The translations under genes and the position numbers were made by a program. Shown here in pieces: positions 45,118 through 58,471 of a stretch of 64,000 nucleotides of DNA. The notes beneath the pieces were generated by a model. It was not told the origin of the DNA, did no database searches, and saw nothing but the letters and a program-made list of their open reading frames with translations. The first letter of the stretch is position 1. Each line of letters opens with the position of its first letter. The stretch covers positions 7,874,001-7,938,000 of the forward strand of contig CM057141.1 in NCBI GenBank assembly GCA_029964075.1. Reading direction: 5' to 3'. This DNA is from Patiria pectinifera. Taxonomy: Eukaryota > Echinodermata > Asteroidea > Valvatida > Asterinidae.

Positions 45118-48106
45118 TATAGTATTCCACCGTATTCCACCTTAATCCACCAAAAATCCACTAAAATCCACATCCAGTTTTGGTCATATTTTGGTGGATT
45201 CTGACCAATTGAGCCATGACATTACATGTATTTTTTTTGCTTGTTTGTTGTAGAACTGAGAGATTTTGGCAATGGTGTCAGTATTGGAGTATCGGAGCGT
45301 GATTTCACCTTCAAAAGAACGCCACTCAATGTAACACGCCAGACCTCAATCAGTTCAAGCATGAAACAGTTTGTTTTTCACTACTTGTGGCATTTTACGG
45401 ACACTCTGTCATGGGTGAAAAAAAAATATTCGTAGCCAGAGGATGACCAGCATTTCTTCCATTTGTTTGTTCCAATCTCACCTTGAATCAAAGATCAATT
45501 TAACGGCTCAGGTCTCAGCCGAATCCTTCACGGGTGACAGAGCTTCACGTTTCCAGCTCAAACTGAGAATCGACTCGTCCGTCCGGTGTAACAAACATGT
45601 TTGTCAGGAGTAACAAGAGCGTAAAATGTCAAAAACTGCTTGTGTGACCCCTGACCTGTATTGGGTATTCTGTGGGTTTTTTTTTATCTCTTTGAAAAAA
45701 CAATCGGATTATGATCACACAGTTTGGAGTACATGTAACTACATGTAAAGTCTGTTTATGAAAGGATGTTCTGTATTGATATGAACACTCTAATGAGTTC
45801 CAGGCTTCAATTAAAATCAAAAGAAATCAGTGAAACGCCCTAAAAAAACACTTCTATACTTCTACTAGATTTTTGGAAGGGAGGCCCAACAAACATTGAA
45901 GCAGCAGAGGTGGCTAGTTTTCTTTCACCCTCCCCAACCACCCAGGGGGCATGTGCACAGGAGTAAGAGTAAAATAAGTTACTCAACCTGACCAATTGAA
46001 CCATTAAAAAGATTAGCAAAAACAAACTCATTCAAATTCCAAGCTACCGTACACAGTACATGTACATGGACATCTACATACTTATGTACCATATCTTCGC
46101 AAAAAATGCAGGAAAGTTACAGCACGTACTCGTAGCACAGATTAGGGGACCAGGAAGTATTCTAGCCTGTAGGAGTGTGGTGTAACATTCAGAATGTTAA
46201 GGAGCCTCTCCAAGACTGCCATGAGAGGGAGATCATGTGGCCAGCAACCCTCATCAAGCTATCACCTGACTTTTGTTTAGCTCTTTGGCCTAGATGCATT
46301 TGCATGAACCGCGACTCGAAATAAAGTTGCGAGCACGGAGGCTTGAAAACAATCGTCTGTGCAAGCAGAATTACCATACAGAATTGCTCCTTGGCGAGTA
46401 AGAATGGTTTAAGAGGCTTGCCTGCAAGCTGAATCTGAATGATTAAACGGATCACGAGTCCGCCGATGGAAAAAATGAATGTATGCATAAGGCCCTCAGC
46501 TGCACAACCCTTGATTTTTGCGGTGGGCCTGTTATTGCATGTGCCAGGACGTAGGGAGTTGTTTTGTCAGAGTATCAGTTTGCTTCAGCTGTGAGGATTG
46601 GGATGGGGGAAATCGATGGGGGAAACTCTTGAACTATGATCTAAAATATCAACAACAATCCATCATCTTTCACTGCTCATTTTTTTTTCCTTTCCTTTTT
46701 GGTTTCCCTGCTGAATTGTGATGTGATCTTTAGCTTTGCATTTTTGATACGATGAATTTGGGCAAAAGGAAGAACAAGTTTTTGAAAGGCTGGATTTACA
46801 TACGTGATGTAAATGTTTACAAAATGTTGTTGCAGCATGGTTCCACCTATTCTTTGTTTGTTTGTTGGGTTGTTTGGTTGTTTTGTTATTTTTCTTTTCT
46901 GAATAGTGTGCATTGAAATTGGTTTAATTTCTCAAGGGACTATTTTAAACCTTATTCGTCACAAAAAAAATTAAAACCAGTTATTTACTGCATGTATGTT
47001 TGCATCACCCCTCAGTTTTGCTCAAGTGAGTAAATAATTATTACACTGTACAAAAATGTATTCCTGTACAGAGACGTCAATTTACTTTTAAAAAAGAAAG
47101 GAAAACCACTTTACTGTTGCTTTCAGGAAATTGTGCCCTTTAAGTCTACAATCTATCGAGAAAAATGCTGTTGATTTGCCACTTACCTAGCTTTTGACCT
47201 ACATGACCCACAAGGTCAAGAGGTCACATTCCATTTTTCTGATTTTTCCCATCAGGTGTCAAGTCCACAGTCTGTATGGTGTGTGTAGTGCTTTACTATT
47301 GTGAATTATCCCACCACATCCCCATTATGCTCAAAATCATACCACTGACCCTTCAGTTTATTATAGACCTCAAGTTTTGTTGGTTTAGTTTTTCTTGCGG
47401 TGTCAGACAACCAAATATAAAGATATTATCCTCGCATTTTGACTTCTGTGGTCCAGAGTAAAGTCGGGCGTGTTGTGTGGGTGGCTTGTTGTATTGGGGG
47501 GCAGGCCGGTTGTTTGTTTTGCGTTCTTGACTAAGGTGGAGACAAGTTTTGGCGGGTGAGTTACATGGTGTGAGTTAATCGCTCTGGAATGACAGCCATG
47601 TGATGTGTGAAAGTGATGCGGAATGTGCTAGCAGTGCTTAACTGGATTTGTTGTTGTGGACACGGTAATCACCCATGACATTCTGTTCATCTAACGCTGG
47701 ATCATACCGGTACATGTATACTTCCGTTGAAAACAAAAATGCTTTGATAGTTGAAGCATGACGGAATGTGGCCAAACATTGGTTTACAAAAGGGAGGGTT
47801 TATGATTGAACTTGATGTTTATCTGTGACTCGGATTTTGCAGTCATTGTAAGCCGGAGTTTTCCCATGGAAACCTCAATTTGTGCTGTCAATTTGAGTAA
47901 ATAATTTTGGAAATTTACTGAATAGTTTGCAAGTTGAAATTTGACTGTAAATAAGTGTTCACACAACACACTGCAGACTTGCTTACGTAAACGTATTATG
48001 TGCACCTTTGACATTAAAATACCCAATGGCATTGAATGTCATGTACATCATGTACCGGTACATGTAGAATGAAGACAGAAAATGAAAACCATTTACCGGT
48101 ACATGT
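45118..48106. other. No gene recognised
   Basis: A possible exon at 45254-45414 is discussed and not accepted. The remainder shows only short unsupported frames. Confidence 0.4.
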
Positions 48107-48410
48107 AGTTTTTGAGGAATTTCTTGTTGACACTAGACACTGTGACATTTTCATTTCGCACCCACTTTTGTTTCCACTTGCACTAGTATAACTTGTACTG
48201 ACTCATCGGTTAACAACTCGACCTGTTTGTTGTTTAAAACTCATGCTAAAAAAAAAAACAGTTTAGTTTTTGAGGGATTTCTTGTCGACACTGGGCACTC
48301 GGACATTTTCATTGTTAAAAACATTTCACGCCCACTTTAGTTTTCACTAACTTGAAATGATTCATCGGCTAACAACTCGACCTGTTTGTTGTTTAAAACA
48401 CACTCTAATA
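48107..48410. repeat. Tandem duplication of about 150 bases
   Basis: Two adjacent copies (about 48107-48240 and 48265-48405) share TTTTTGAGG.ATTTCTTGT, CGACACT, GGACATTTTCATT, and ATCGG.TAACAACTCGACCT followed by GTTTGTTGTTTAAAAC. Copies differ by many substitutions and small indels, so the duplication is old. Confidence 0.75.
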
Positions 48411-48754
48411 TGTTGTGATGCCCAAGCTGGCATGCTCTCACCACCCCTTTGAGGTATAGAGTGAAGAGCCAAGAATAGAGGAATGACAACCAAGAAAGCA
48501 GGAATTACCCCCTAGTGGCAAATCATTGGAAACCAGTCACTTCCAACTTGGATCAACCACAAGGAAATGTACATGTATCTGTTTGATTGTACTGTAGGTT
48601 GCCAAAACCAACACAATTTTTGGTTTTAAGTGCATTTTTCTCTACAACTGAGGCCCCCCAAAAATAGTTGCTTCCAGTTACATGGCATTTGAAAATAGGG
48701 TACATGTACATGTAGATAGGTTGGGGATTTTATATTTATTGGGGGGGGGGGGCA

Positions 48755-48965
48755 ATTTTTTGTGTACGATCATATGGTGTCTGCGTGTAGTGAAGGTAAC
48801 AGGTAGTAATTGATGGTTTTCTGGGTTTTTTTCCTGATTCCCCCCCCCCCAAAAAAAACCCCGAAAATACATGTAGGTTGGGCTGTCAAAATAGGGTAGG
48901 TAGGGTAACTGGAAGCAGAATTTCTTTTTATTTTGGCCTTCAGGAGTATTATAATACATGTATGC
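48755..48965. repeat. Dispersed repeat R, copy 1
   Basis: It shares TTTGTGTACGATCATATGG, a block around GGTAGTAATTG, GTAGGTAGGGTA, and a GAAG.AGAA block before a T-rich run with the sequence at about 60475-60605, in the same orientation. It lies between poly-G and poly-C runs (about 48740 and 48840). Confidence 0.6.
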
Positions 48966-49631
48966 TGGGATTGGTCTTTCAAATTATTGTTTTACCTTTA
49001 TGCCATGCTTGCTTTAGGTTTATATTGTACTAATAATTAACGTTTAGACATAAGCTTCAATTTCATTAAGTCAATTTGAATTTGGTCACAATTAGTTCCC
49101 CCCCCCCCCCCTTGGTATTCTGTATTAACAAAAAACAAATTTGGCAAATTTATGCAAACCTGTTAAAAGTACGCCAACATTTGTTATAAATTTTTAACCA
49201 TACATTAGTCCCTGCTGCCGCCTCTTTGCAATTTTCTCACAGTCACAGTACCTTTTAATTCGAAAATCGTTCCCCCCAAAAAAACGTCTGGTAAAGCAAT
49301 TAAAGCCGGCCATGCGTGAACGCAATATGTAGCGCCGTTGTGTACATCCAAATTAAATGACACTTAAGCGGTGCATTGAAGTCAATGCGACTATTTATAA
49401 ATAGGTCACTTTACCCAGAACTATATCACGTATTATTAAGGCGGCATCAAAATTGGTGGGCTTTTTCTTGCGTCGGTTTTGTCATTACCGGTAGCTGTAC
49501 ATGTGTCGCATTCCCAGGGATGGTTTTTGTATCATGTACATGTATTACTTCTTTTCTTTTGGCTGAAAAGTTTTCTTTCTTTTTTTGGGTGTATATGCTT
49601 CTGCAGATACCCGGTACAGTGTACCTACAGG

Positions 49632-49800
49632 GTGAGTCAGAATGATCTGAACCCAAATTCACCATTTTCTTTGTGGCAAATAGAGTGTATTGAGAAAAAA
49701 CTGAGTGTTTCATATGAATGATCATCACCTTGTCTTCCGCTGGAATTTTGAAATTTTTCAAATTAGTAGCTGTGGTGAGGAGTAATGCCATTTTCATTGA
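49632..49800. repeat. Tc1/mariner-like terminus (partial)
   Basis: CAGGGTGAGTCAGAATGATC next to CTA resembles the CAGGGTGAGT start of the foldback at 24606 and Tc1/mariner ends generally. The opposite end was not found. Confidence 0.35.
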
Positions 49801-50921
49801 AGTGGCTCATTTTCCAGTCTGCACATGGAATTGGTTTTGCCTTTTTTAAATGTGTCAATAACTTCAAGTGAGTCAGTCACCATGACTAGGTTTTATTTGT
49901 TATTACATGTACACTGCTTCACATCAGTACACGATTTCAGTAAATTTGTGTTGAACCGTGGTAAGAGTGGTTTTTCGGCGTGTTAGGCTTATGTCCAAAA
50001 TACTAGCCTATAACTCACTGGCACTTTTTTTATAACTGCTAACATTTTAATATTTTCTTCAATTTGGGTCAGCTCATGCTGACTCTCCCTGCAGTGTGTA
50101 ATCATACCTGCACAGAGTGTAAGAGCAACATTAGACATCGTCCAAGCTGAGTAACAAACTGTACACGATTGATTCACAACGGTTGCGCATATAAACATTT
50201 ATATATCAACAACAAAACGAAATCATGCAGAGATTCTAAGATCTCCCCCATTTCACAAAAACATGTTTCCTAGTTTGTATCTGCACCCCAAACAATACAA
50301 ATCAGCAGTTGTTTCCTACACAGGGACTATTGTTGGGGACACGCAGTATTTCCCGTTGCCACAGATTCATTGTTCATTTGCTTACAAGTGTACAATTCGC
50401 CGGCTGTTACTTAGTGCCAGCCGAGTAAATATGTGTCGGAGAAAAAACTTGGGGGGGGGGGGATGAAGCTGAAATTTGTATAAATAATAGCAACCCGGCG
50501 GGAAAATATGAAGAAGGGAATATGGGAAGGGAGGTTGATACGTACCGGTACATTTACATACATGTACCACTTCACTTGTGTACTGTCGAGTGAGAACACT
50601 CGATTGCAACTATTCCTCAGATCCGCTGATTTTCTCGTATTTTTGTACTTTTGATGAATGCCATTACAAATTGAAAAACACTGTACAAAGTCTTTTGTTA
50701 TTTGGATTTCCTCATTTTTAAAAATTCCATTTGCATGCCAGAATTATTATGTACAGAGTTTCTTGTAAGATGCAAATATGTTTGTCTGGTGATATGTTTG
50801 TACTTGTTTGAAGAAGAACCAAAGAGGGCATTTTGACTCCGTTGGTTAATAGCAGCTTCATTTATGCTCTGCTGCTAATTACTAAGCCCAGTTTAGTGAT
50901 CAGTTTCACTGCAAAACTTTA

Positions 50922-52902
50922 GGGCAATTCCACACCAAAGTGGACATGACACCAAAAAATTCAAATACATGTGACTTAGACAAATTTGGCATCAAATGAA
51001 AGCTAAAAGTCTATATTTTCAAGATTTGAAGTCGGAATTTATTTTTTTATACATTTCGGTACCACAAACTAGGATTATGTAATAATCCTGTTTTAATCCT
51101 AAAAATGTGATTAATAGTGATATGAAAGTATTCTACCAATAGACACACAAAAATATGTACTAATGCCATCAGTTTCTGTCATGAGAAAGTATTGGTCTTG
51201 AAAAACCGACTAAAACTTGTTTTTAACATTTTGCGTAATTTGTTTCGCTTCAGTGACTTCTAATATTTCAGCCTTCGAAAATGTCCTTCCGTTACCGAAA
51301 AAATACATATTTTTAATTTATTTTTAAAACTTGCATTATGAATGCATTGAAAGTTATTGTGCAAAGCAAGTTTAGGTAGGCCTTCAATATGACATTATAA
51401 CTGACACTGCTGTACTTCTCGTTTTTTAATTACAATTAATTAAATGACGTCCTTCCGTTACCAAATTGGTAACGGAAGGACGGTAACGGAAGGACAAATC
51501 GTATTTTTATCAAGTGTTACGACATTTGCGCTCATGTTTGAATAATGAAAATCACTGCAAATACATGCATGTATAATGAGCATTGAAAGGACATTCATGT
51601 GACCCACCTTCACAAAAGCGGGATAAGCAGGGCAAGGTGTTTATTACAATTTGAAGGCACAGGCATGTACAACATGTACAATGTACATGCACATATATGC
51701 CGATGTACCAGTACTTGTACAATTGTATGGAGTTGTTGCAGAAAATCAAATCATAAAGTTGCTGCCATCAGCATTCATGGACAATAGAGAAAGATACGAA
51801 TTCTGTGAAGCCATTCCAGAAGCAAATTAAGTCAAAAATGAGATGGCAGAAAGTACCGGTACTTTGGGGCACTTTCATTCAATTTATATGTGTAAGACAT
51901 GTGAGGTGCAGTCTTTGACAAATTATGCCCAAGTTAACAACTTCAGTTTGGATGTTTATACATTAATTGTTACTACTCTAAATCATTGTAATTTGATTTC
52001 AAACATTGATTTTAGAGTTCAATTAAAAGCAACACCTAACTGAAGCCATCAGTTCTACCGGTACATGTTTTGACCTTAAATGTACATGTAGGCTGGTCGC
52101 CCCCCCCCCCCCCACCCTTTAGGTAAACCTTTGAACCTACCGGTATTATTATTAAAAGTTGTTGGTGAACATGTAACCAATATACTCAAGAGTTCAAATA
52201 TTGTGTATTTAAACTTTTAAGGATTGAGGTGATGGGTTTGAAGTCTATTTCTGTAGTAGTCCTGTGTTCGTGAATTATTTGTTTTGGGTTGTTTTCGTTT
52301 TTCTTTTGTTATCATTAATTAGCAGTCTTCTATCTTTATCTCAATAGTTTCTTGGGTATAATTATTTATGCCAGGTCTGCATATTGTTGATTTCACATTC
52401 AGTTACACATTTAAGCAATTTGTTTCACTTGTATAATTAGTGTAAATTCACATTTTGTTTATGCTATAATTGAGTAAACCTTTTGTCCTTCCGTTACCGT
52501 CCTTCCGTTACCAAATTATAATCTGCTTAAAACGTTGTAATTATATAACCGAAACACTTAAAGTCAAATGAAAGGCGGTAAAGTATAGATAAAGCTTCAG
52601 GGATTCCATTTCCTACCTTTAAAATACAATTGCCCCATAAAATTCACAGAGTTTTTGCAAAACGCGAGTAAGTTGGAAAACCCTTGTCCGTTTTACCGTC
52701 CTTCCGTTACCGACCTCATTAATATTCATAATTCATAAACGAGAGGCATTCATGCCCCCCAAAAGTGTGGAAAATGAAAGTAGCATTATAGCAATACAAT
52801 TGTGACATTTGTTTGCTGTAACTATGAACAGTGTCTGTGATACACACATTTGAAATTTTGTTTAATGAGTGAAAACGTCCTTCCGTTACCGTGGAATTGC
52901 CC
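50922..52902 (-). mobile_element. Iteron-bearing transposon, copy B (inverted relative to A)
   Basis: A 1981-base element with ends GGGCAATTCCAC (50922-50933) and GTGGAATTGCCC (52891-52902). TTTA is present directly outside both ends (50918-50921 and 52903-52906), a candidate 4-base target duplication. If the terminal repeat is instead read as 13 bases (with A/T), the duplication would be TT. The eight perfect iterons at 51283, 51449, 51468, 51482, 52485, 52499, 52698 and 52877 keep exactly the order and orientation of copy A when read on the minus strand. A 66-codon frame differs from copy A by one residue, but it tracks overall identity and is not evidence of coding. Confidence 0.88.
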
Positions 52903-52906
52903 TTTA

Positions 52907-55415
52907 GTCACCGATGTACCGGTGTGTAGGTTTTTTCCTCCATCAATGTACATACATGTACATGTACATCTTGAGCAAATATTCTGATATTCTGCAAATA
53001 TTATACGAATACTATCAGTATCAAAGCAAAATAACTTCTAGAAATTTCTTTTTTTAATGGTTCATGTTTGAGCGCTTTGGGCTTTTCCAGACAAAAGCCC
53101 CTCAATATTACAAATCACTTGATAATTCCTTTGAGCTTATTCATCTATTGTTTGCTGGCCTCGCTTTGTTACAGCTCACTTCTTTGTTCTTTGTCCTTTG
53201 TCGTCACTTTAGTTGTCCATTGTGGTGGTTGTCCTCAAAACGTCTCGCTCGTAGATCAGTGAGATTTTAGCTAGTGCTTATTCAAATGTCTTTTTTGCCC
53301 TCCCCCCCCCCCCCTCCAAATTAGACAGACTTGGTTGTATCTCAGGAAAGGATTACAATATTCTCATGTGATTCCTTTTACTCTTTTCATAGATTTTGTT
53401 TTCATATTTCATTTTTGGAAGCATTAACTACATGGCCTTGGGTAACAGCATCTGCGAACAACAATAAACATTTTGTGTACCGTACCTCCACTCATCTAGA
53501 AAGCGCACATTCTTCCTTTTTGGCACATGTTCTTGTTCACAGTGACAATGAATTTTCTTTTCATTTTGGCTGATCGTCTGCATGAACAACGTTCTATTGA
53601 TGTTGTCTGTCCTGGCATGCTTAAGGGAAATGAGTTTGATGGATGTGCCGTCGTCGAGTCTCATAAAAAAAAAGGGTTGATAAGGCCCACACAAAAAAGT
53701 CTCTGATTTCTGGTATGGAGCTTGCCCAAAAAGTGGTGCGGCGACGCGGCTTTTTTTTTTTTTTAACTGATTTTTTTTGCTTCAAAATAATGATAATGTC
53801 GGCTGATGACTGCAAATGGTACCCGACTAAACTTAGTGCAAATATATGGGAGTCCAGAGAGGCCACATAAAGCTTATTCTCGACCATAACCCAATCTAAA
53901 AACACGCAGCAGGATTCCAGTCAAACCAGTGAGTTTGGCGGTTTTGAGACATCATTTTTCATTGAAAAAAAAACTTTTTCATTTTGCCGACGCGCATGGC
54001 TACGGCGACGTGCGCGCATACCGGAAACCGGAGATCTTTTTTTTTTTGGCCTAAAAGAGTGTATTTCCTGAGCATCTCGTGACCTCATGTTTTTGTTCAC
54101 GAAACGGACATAAAATGGAAGTTTGGTAATTACGTGAATTTATTTGTGGGTATTGAATAGCAAAGCAAAATATTTTTTAGGCATGTTTGTACTTTTACAG
54201 GAAAGTTTGACATACATAAAAAAAATGTGTATGTGGGGGAGGGGGTTAGACTATACACAAAAATGTAGAAAAAATGTAAAACTATATGGGCAGAGTTTTA
54301 CGGGTACTTGTCAAACACGTGCATAAATGTTACCGTACATGGTGAAAAATAGAGTACAATACAGTACATGTACAATTTCTGTACAAAATACCGGTATCTC
54401 CAAAATACAAAGCTTTGTAACTAACAACATGTGACACACATAATTTTGTTTCAAATTAAAGACATTTTGTACACAGCCAGACAAGAATAAGACTTTGTAA
54501 CAAAACTTAAATGGTGAATTCATTGTGCCTGTCAAAAAAAAACTTGTTATTTTTTCAATGTTCATTCACATATTAGGCAACAGCTGCACAAGTGTACATG
54601 TATGAATGAACATGTCCGTTTGTTGTCATTGTTTTTTTCTACCGCTTATATTTGTTGATACACCTGGAGATATGACATTCTCTTTTGTCCCAGAAGCTCA
54701 GTGTGAAAACAAATTGTTATGACACTGGCGAGCTGCCCTGCTGTGTGGACCCCCTGTGGGCAAAATGGTCGATGCTCTGACATTTAAGATGTGTTGGGGA
54801 AAGGGGGGGGGAGGGTGGGGTAGTTGAACTTTAAAGAACTATGTATTGCAAAGGGCAGTTTCTTCACACTAGACAACAGAATTATTAGGGTAAACATGAA
54901 GGCCTGTTCAATTCTGCAGTAATGGGTTTGTTTTCCACTTCTTTAGCTTGCATCAGAATATGAGACATCTGGAGGGAATGAGTGTATTTTATTTGCAGGG
55001 TGGAAACTAGCCCAAACACTGCCTTTCTAGGATAACAGTCAGATATACTGGTCGCTGCATCACGACAGCTTGTCGCCTTGATGAACTTTGACACAAAAGG
55101 CCTTTCACACTGTCCAAAGTCACGGTGTCGGACCCGGATCCAACACAGAGACTTCAGGAACCCCTTTTTTTTCACACTAGCAAGAATCCAACACGGCATT
55201 TACACGGGTTCGGCCCCCTACACAGGTGATATCCAACCCTTGTCAGGACTTGGGTTGAGAAGTTCTACCCAGGTTGAAAATCCAAATTCTACAGTTGACC
55301 CGTATACACACTCGTGTACATGTACATGTACGTGTGAACGAAACACTTTGCCTACATACATGTATGTACATGTACATGTACATTGTGTACCCACGTTCAG
55401 TGGGACCCAGTTTGC
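52907..55415. other. No gene recognised
   Basis: CpG-rich fragments at 53735-53750 and 53985-54030 are followed or preceded by long T runs and GGCC, and look like worn MITE ends. TACATGTA-type words occur at 55315-55385. No supported exon. Confidence 0.4.
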
Positions 55416-55857
55416 TTAACCTTATCTTCCTAAATCTTCAAAAATCCTCTATGCAAAATGGAGGATTTTGCAGGATTGAGACTACATGGCAAAAATGTGT
55501 GGCTGATTTTGGAGGATGCACTGTGTCAATGTCTTAGGCTGGACCTTGTGTTGTACATGTAGCTCAGCCGTGGATAAATGTACATGTACACTACATGTAG
55601 GCCTACCTTACTTGAAATCCTCCACACTTCTCCAGGATGTCACTGGCTCTGCCTCAACATGCATTGACAGCGATTGCTGGAGGATTTTGCAAGATGGAGG
55701 CAGTGGTCACCCCTCCAAGGACCACAATTCAAGAAATAACGGATGATTTAGGAGGATTAAGGCTGTATGCAATTTTTACACGGAGGTACATGTAGTTGGA
55801 GGATTTTGCAGGATTGAGGTTGCATCCTAGCAAAAATGCCTAGGGAGTTAGGGTTGC
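55416..55857. mobile_element. Telomere-ended self-similar element E4 (inverted relative to E3)
   Basis: It begins TTAACCTTATCTTCC and ends CCTAGGGAGTTAGGGTT. Inside, GGAGGATTTTGCAGGATTGA recurs. Blocks shared with E3 in reverse orientation include GATGTCACTGGCTCTGCCTC and TGGCTGATTTTGGAGGATGC. Confidence 0.65.
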
Positions 55858-56879
55858 GGCTATCTTCAAACAGGTATCAGTGATTTCCAGTTAATCAAGA
55901 CATAACGTCTACAGTAAGTCTACTTCATGTACAAAAGGTTTTCATTTCTTTCTATTTTGGAGGGTCTTTTTTTGGTGGGATTGGATTATCAACCAAAAGG
56001 GTGGGGATGCACATAGTTTATATTATGGCTTCAAGAGAAGGTGGCATCTTTTGGAGAAACATGTAGGAAAGTGTAATGTGTGCGCTTGGGGTGAGATAGG
56101 GGTGGGGTACTAGTGAGACGTGCTTGGAATTTCACGCCACTGGATAGCCACAACATTTACAACTTCAAAAAGAAAGTGGCATCTTTCCAGACATGAGGTA
56201 TTTAGTGTGCATTTGGGGAAACAAGCCCCCTTTGGAATCTCTAGCCAATCATTTCAAAATGTGGGAAGCGCAGCTGGGACGCAGTTAATCACGCTACACT
56301 CGACACTGTCTGGCCGCTATCCAAGTTGAAGAATGCCCCGGTATTGCCGACACCTCTCCACACATCAATTACAAGCCATTCAAGTGAAGATTAATCCTTG
56401 TATGGCTGATTAGTTGTCATTACAGCACAGAAGCAGCTGCTACTTGTATTTGGCTACATGTCCGTTCTAATTGATTGAATGGGGCTTATGTGCGATCTTT
56501 CTCCCTGAATGTTCCCAGCCGATGGTCATTTGTGTAGTGTCAGCTGCGGGATCGCGTTCATTTGGGACAACATTTGGGGATGTTTATTGACGATGCCTGA
56601 CGGGTATCAATTTTATTTCATAGAGATAGGTCACCCGAAGGAAGCGATTCTAAAAATACTCACCAAGAAGATTTATTTTTCGCTTCAGGGGTTTGTTGCG
56701 ATAATCATTTTGAAGCAGATGTCATGATGTGCATTGTCTCCATTATAAAGAATAATTGAGGTTGCCACTGAGACTACAGAGTGCGGTATTTTTCTTTGTC
56801 GTGATGACTACAACAATTTTTTTTGAAATTGTGAAAAACTATACTGGCCGGCATATCATTCATGCGATATAGCCTAGCT

Positions 56880-57186
56880 TTAACCCTTTAGTACCTTCCT
56901 CAGTTCTCTAAAGTCCTGCGGGCGGTTTGGGAGGATTTTGGAGGATTGAAGTTGAATGCAACATACAATTTTGGAGGATTGTGGAGGATTGAGGGCACAT
57001 GTACATTCAGTATCAGTTGATTTGGGAGGATTGAGGTTGAATGCATTTTGAGAGGCAAGGCTGTTTGAGGATTTTGAAGGATTGAGGCAGTGGGTATCCT
57101 TTAATTGAACATAAGTGCACCATTTTGGAGGATTTTGGAGGGTCGCGGATGGTTCTCAGCAAAAGGGCCTAGGGGGTTAGGGTAAA
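56880..57186. mobile_element. Telomere-ended self-similar element E5
   Basis: It begins TTAACCCTTTAGTACC and ends GGCCTAGGGGGTTAGGGTAA. The inside is dominated by GGAGGATTTTGGAGGATTGA and variants at least six times (56940, 56980, 57022, 57065 and 57130 regions). It lacks the longer conserved blocks of E3/E4/E6, so it is a separate member with the same ends and word. Confidence 0.65.
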
Positions 57187-58471
57187 TGAGTTGCAGTTTT
57201 GTATGCCCAAGAACATCAGACATTTTTTCCAATTGATTTTAGACTACGGTGTGTTTGCAGTGACTGTAAAAAACAAAGAACAAAACAACAAACGGACCTG
57301 TGGTTATTTTTTTCCAATTTGGGCTTGGATTTTGCCTCACTCATTCAGTCAACATCAAATGTCAGTGATCGTCACTTGGCTTTTAAGACATTATGTATGG
57401 AATGGATCCCAAGGGCTTTCACAGTGCTCAGCAAAACGTCTGTCAAGTCCTCAAGTAAAATTCCATGAATAAATAACCAATGAAGTACTGTAGATCAAGT
57501 TTTTAACTCATTCAGTCCCTTGTGTCTTGTAGAGAAATTTGCTCAGAAAAAGCCCATGGGCTGAATTAGGAAGGATTAATAACAAATCTGTCCATTGAAA
57601 GATTTTCATGAACGTAAAAAAAGCGTTAGACTGAACAGATGAATATATGCGTGTGAATTAATAATAAAGAGCGTGCCTGGCATTAATGTTTACTATGTTA
57701 TCAATCATATTTTTGAGGGAGCTTGAAAAGTATTGTCATAATTCACATTCTTTGGTATATTAACGCCCTCTACAGTATGCGCACAGTCCATATAGCCTGT
57801 AAATCCATCCCCTTTAAAAAAAAAAAATACCAGCAACCATTACAGCTTGACAAACCTGTGAAGTGTGCAAAATGATGAATGACGCGGTCCTTGGCATCAT
57901 AACAAACCCTTTACTGAGAAAGAACTCATCTCTAATAGCGAGATGGAAACAGATTGGCTTCGGAATAGAAATGCAATTTGCGTTCAGTCACATCCATGCC
58001 GTTGTGTTACCAGCGCAATCGTGGAAAGGATGTACGCCAGGGGCCCAATCAATACCAAAACATAAAAGAAATTAGCGTTCAGTGGGCCGGACTTGCCAGT
58101 TTTAATTGAGAGTAGAAAGTACAGAGGGTTAATTCACAAGGATGGAGGGAAACGCGGCTTGTTTGGGGAAACAGCAGCAAGTGCAGTCAATGAAATTATT
58201 TGGATGAAATTTGCTCTGTTAATCAAATCTGGCATTTAAAAAGAAAGGCAGACATTTTTATGCACAGAGAATTGACTACCCTTTTGTTTTTGAGCTTGAC
58301 TTTTAGCAATTCAACCTTGCTCCATAGTTCATGGTAAATTTTGCTAACAAACAACAGTGTCAAACAGTGCATTGCTCTTAAAGTAATAAAGATTGCAGAG
58401 TGACCTTGTGATTTAAAAAAAATACAGCACAAAAATAAACTTGTAGTTACAATGTAGTTTATATGACAGAA
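57187..58471. other. No gene recognised
   Basis: Sequence at 57880-58200 is of higher complexity than its surroundings but has no open frame or motif that I can support. Confidence 0.4.

Noticed and set aside
45254..45414. Possible plus-strand exon after a TTTTTTTTGCTTGTTTGTTGTAG acceptor
   Set aside because: The acceptor is good, but the donor (GTGAAA) is weak, codon use is ambiguous and no family is recognised. I do not accept it as an exon without transcript data.
35065..52043. 66-codon frame nearly identical at 35065-35265 (minus) and 51843-52043 (plus)
   Set aside because: It lies inside the two copies of the iteron element, which are near-identical throughout. One residue difference reflects recent copying, not protein conservation.
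53735..54045. CpG-rich fragments with long T runs and CCGGAAACCGGAGATC
   Set aside because: They resemble worn transposon ends, but I could not pair termini or define an element.
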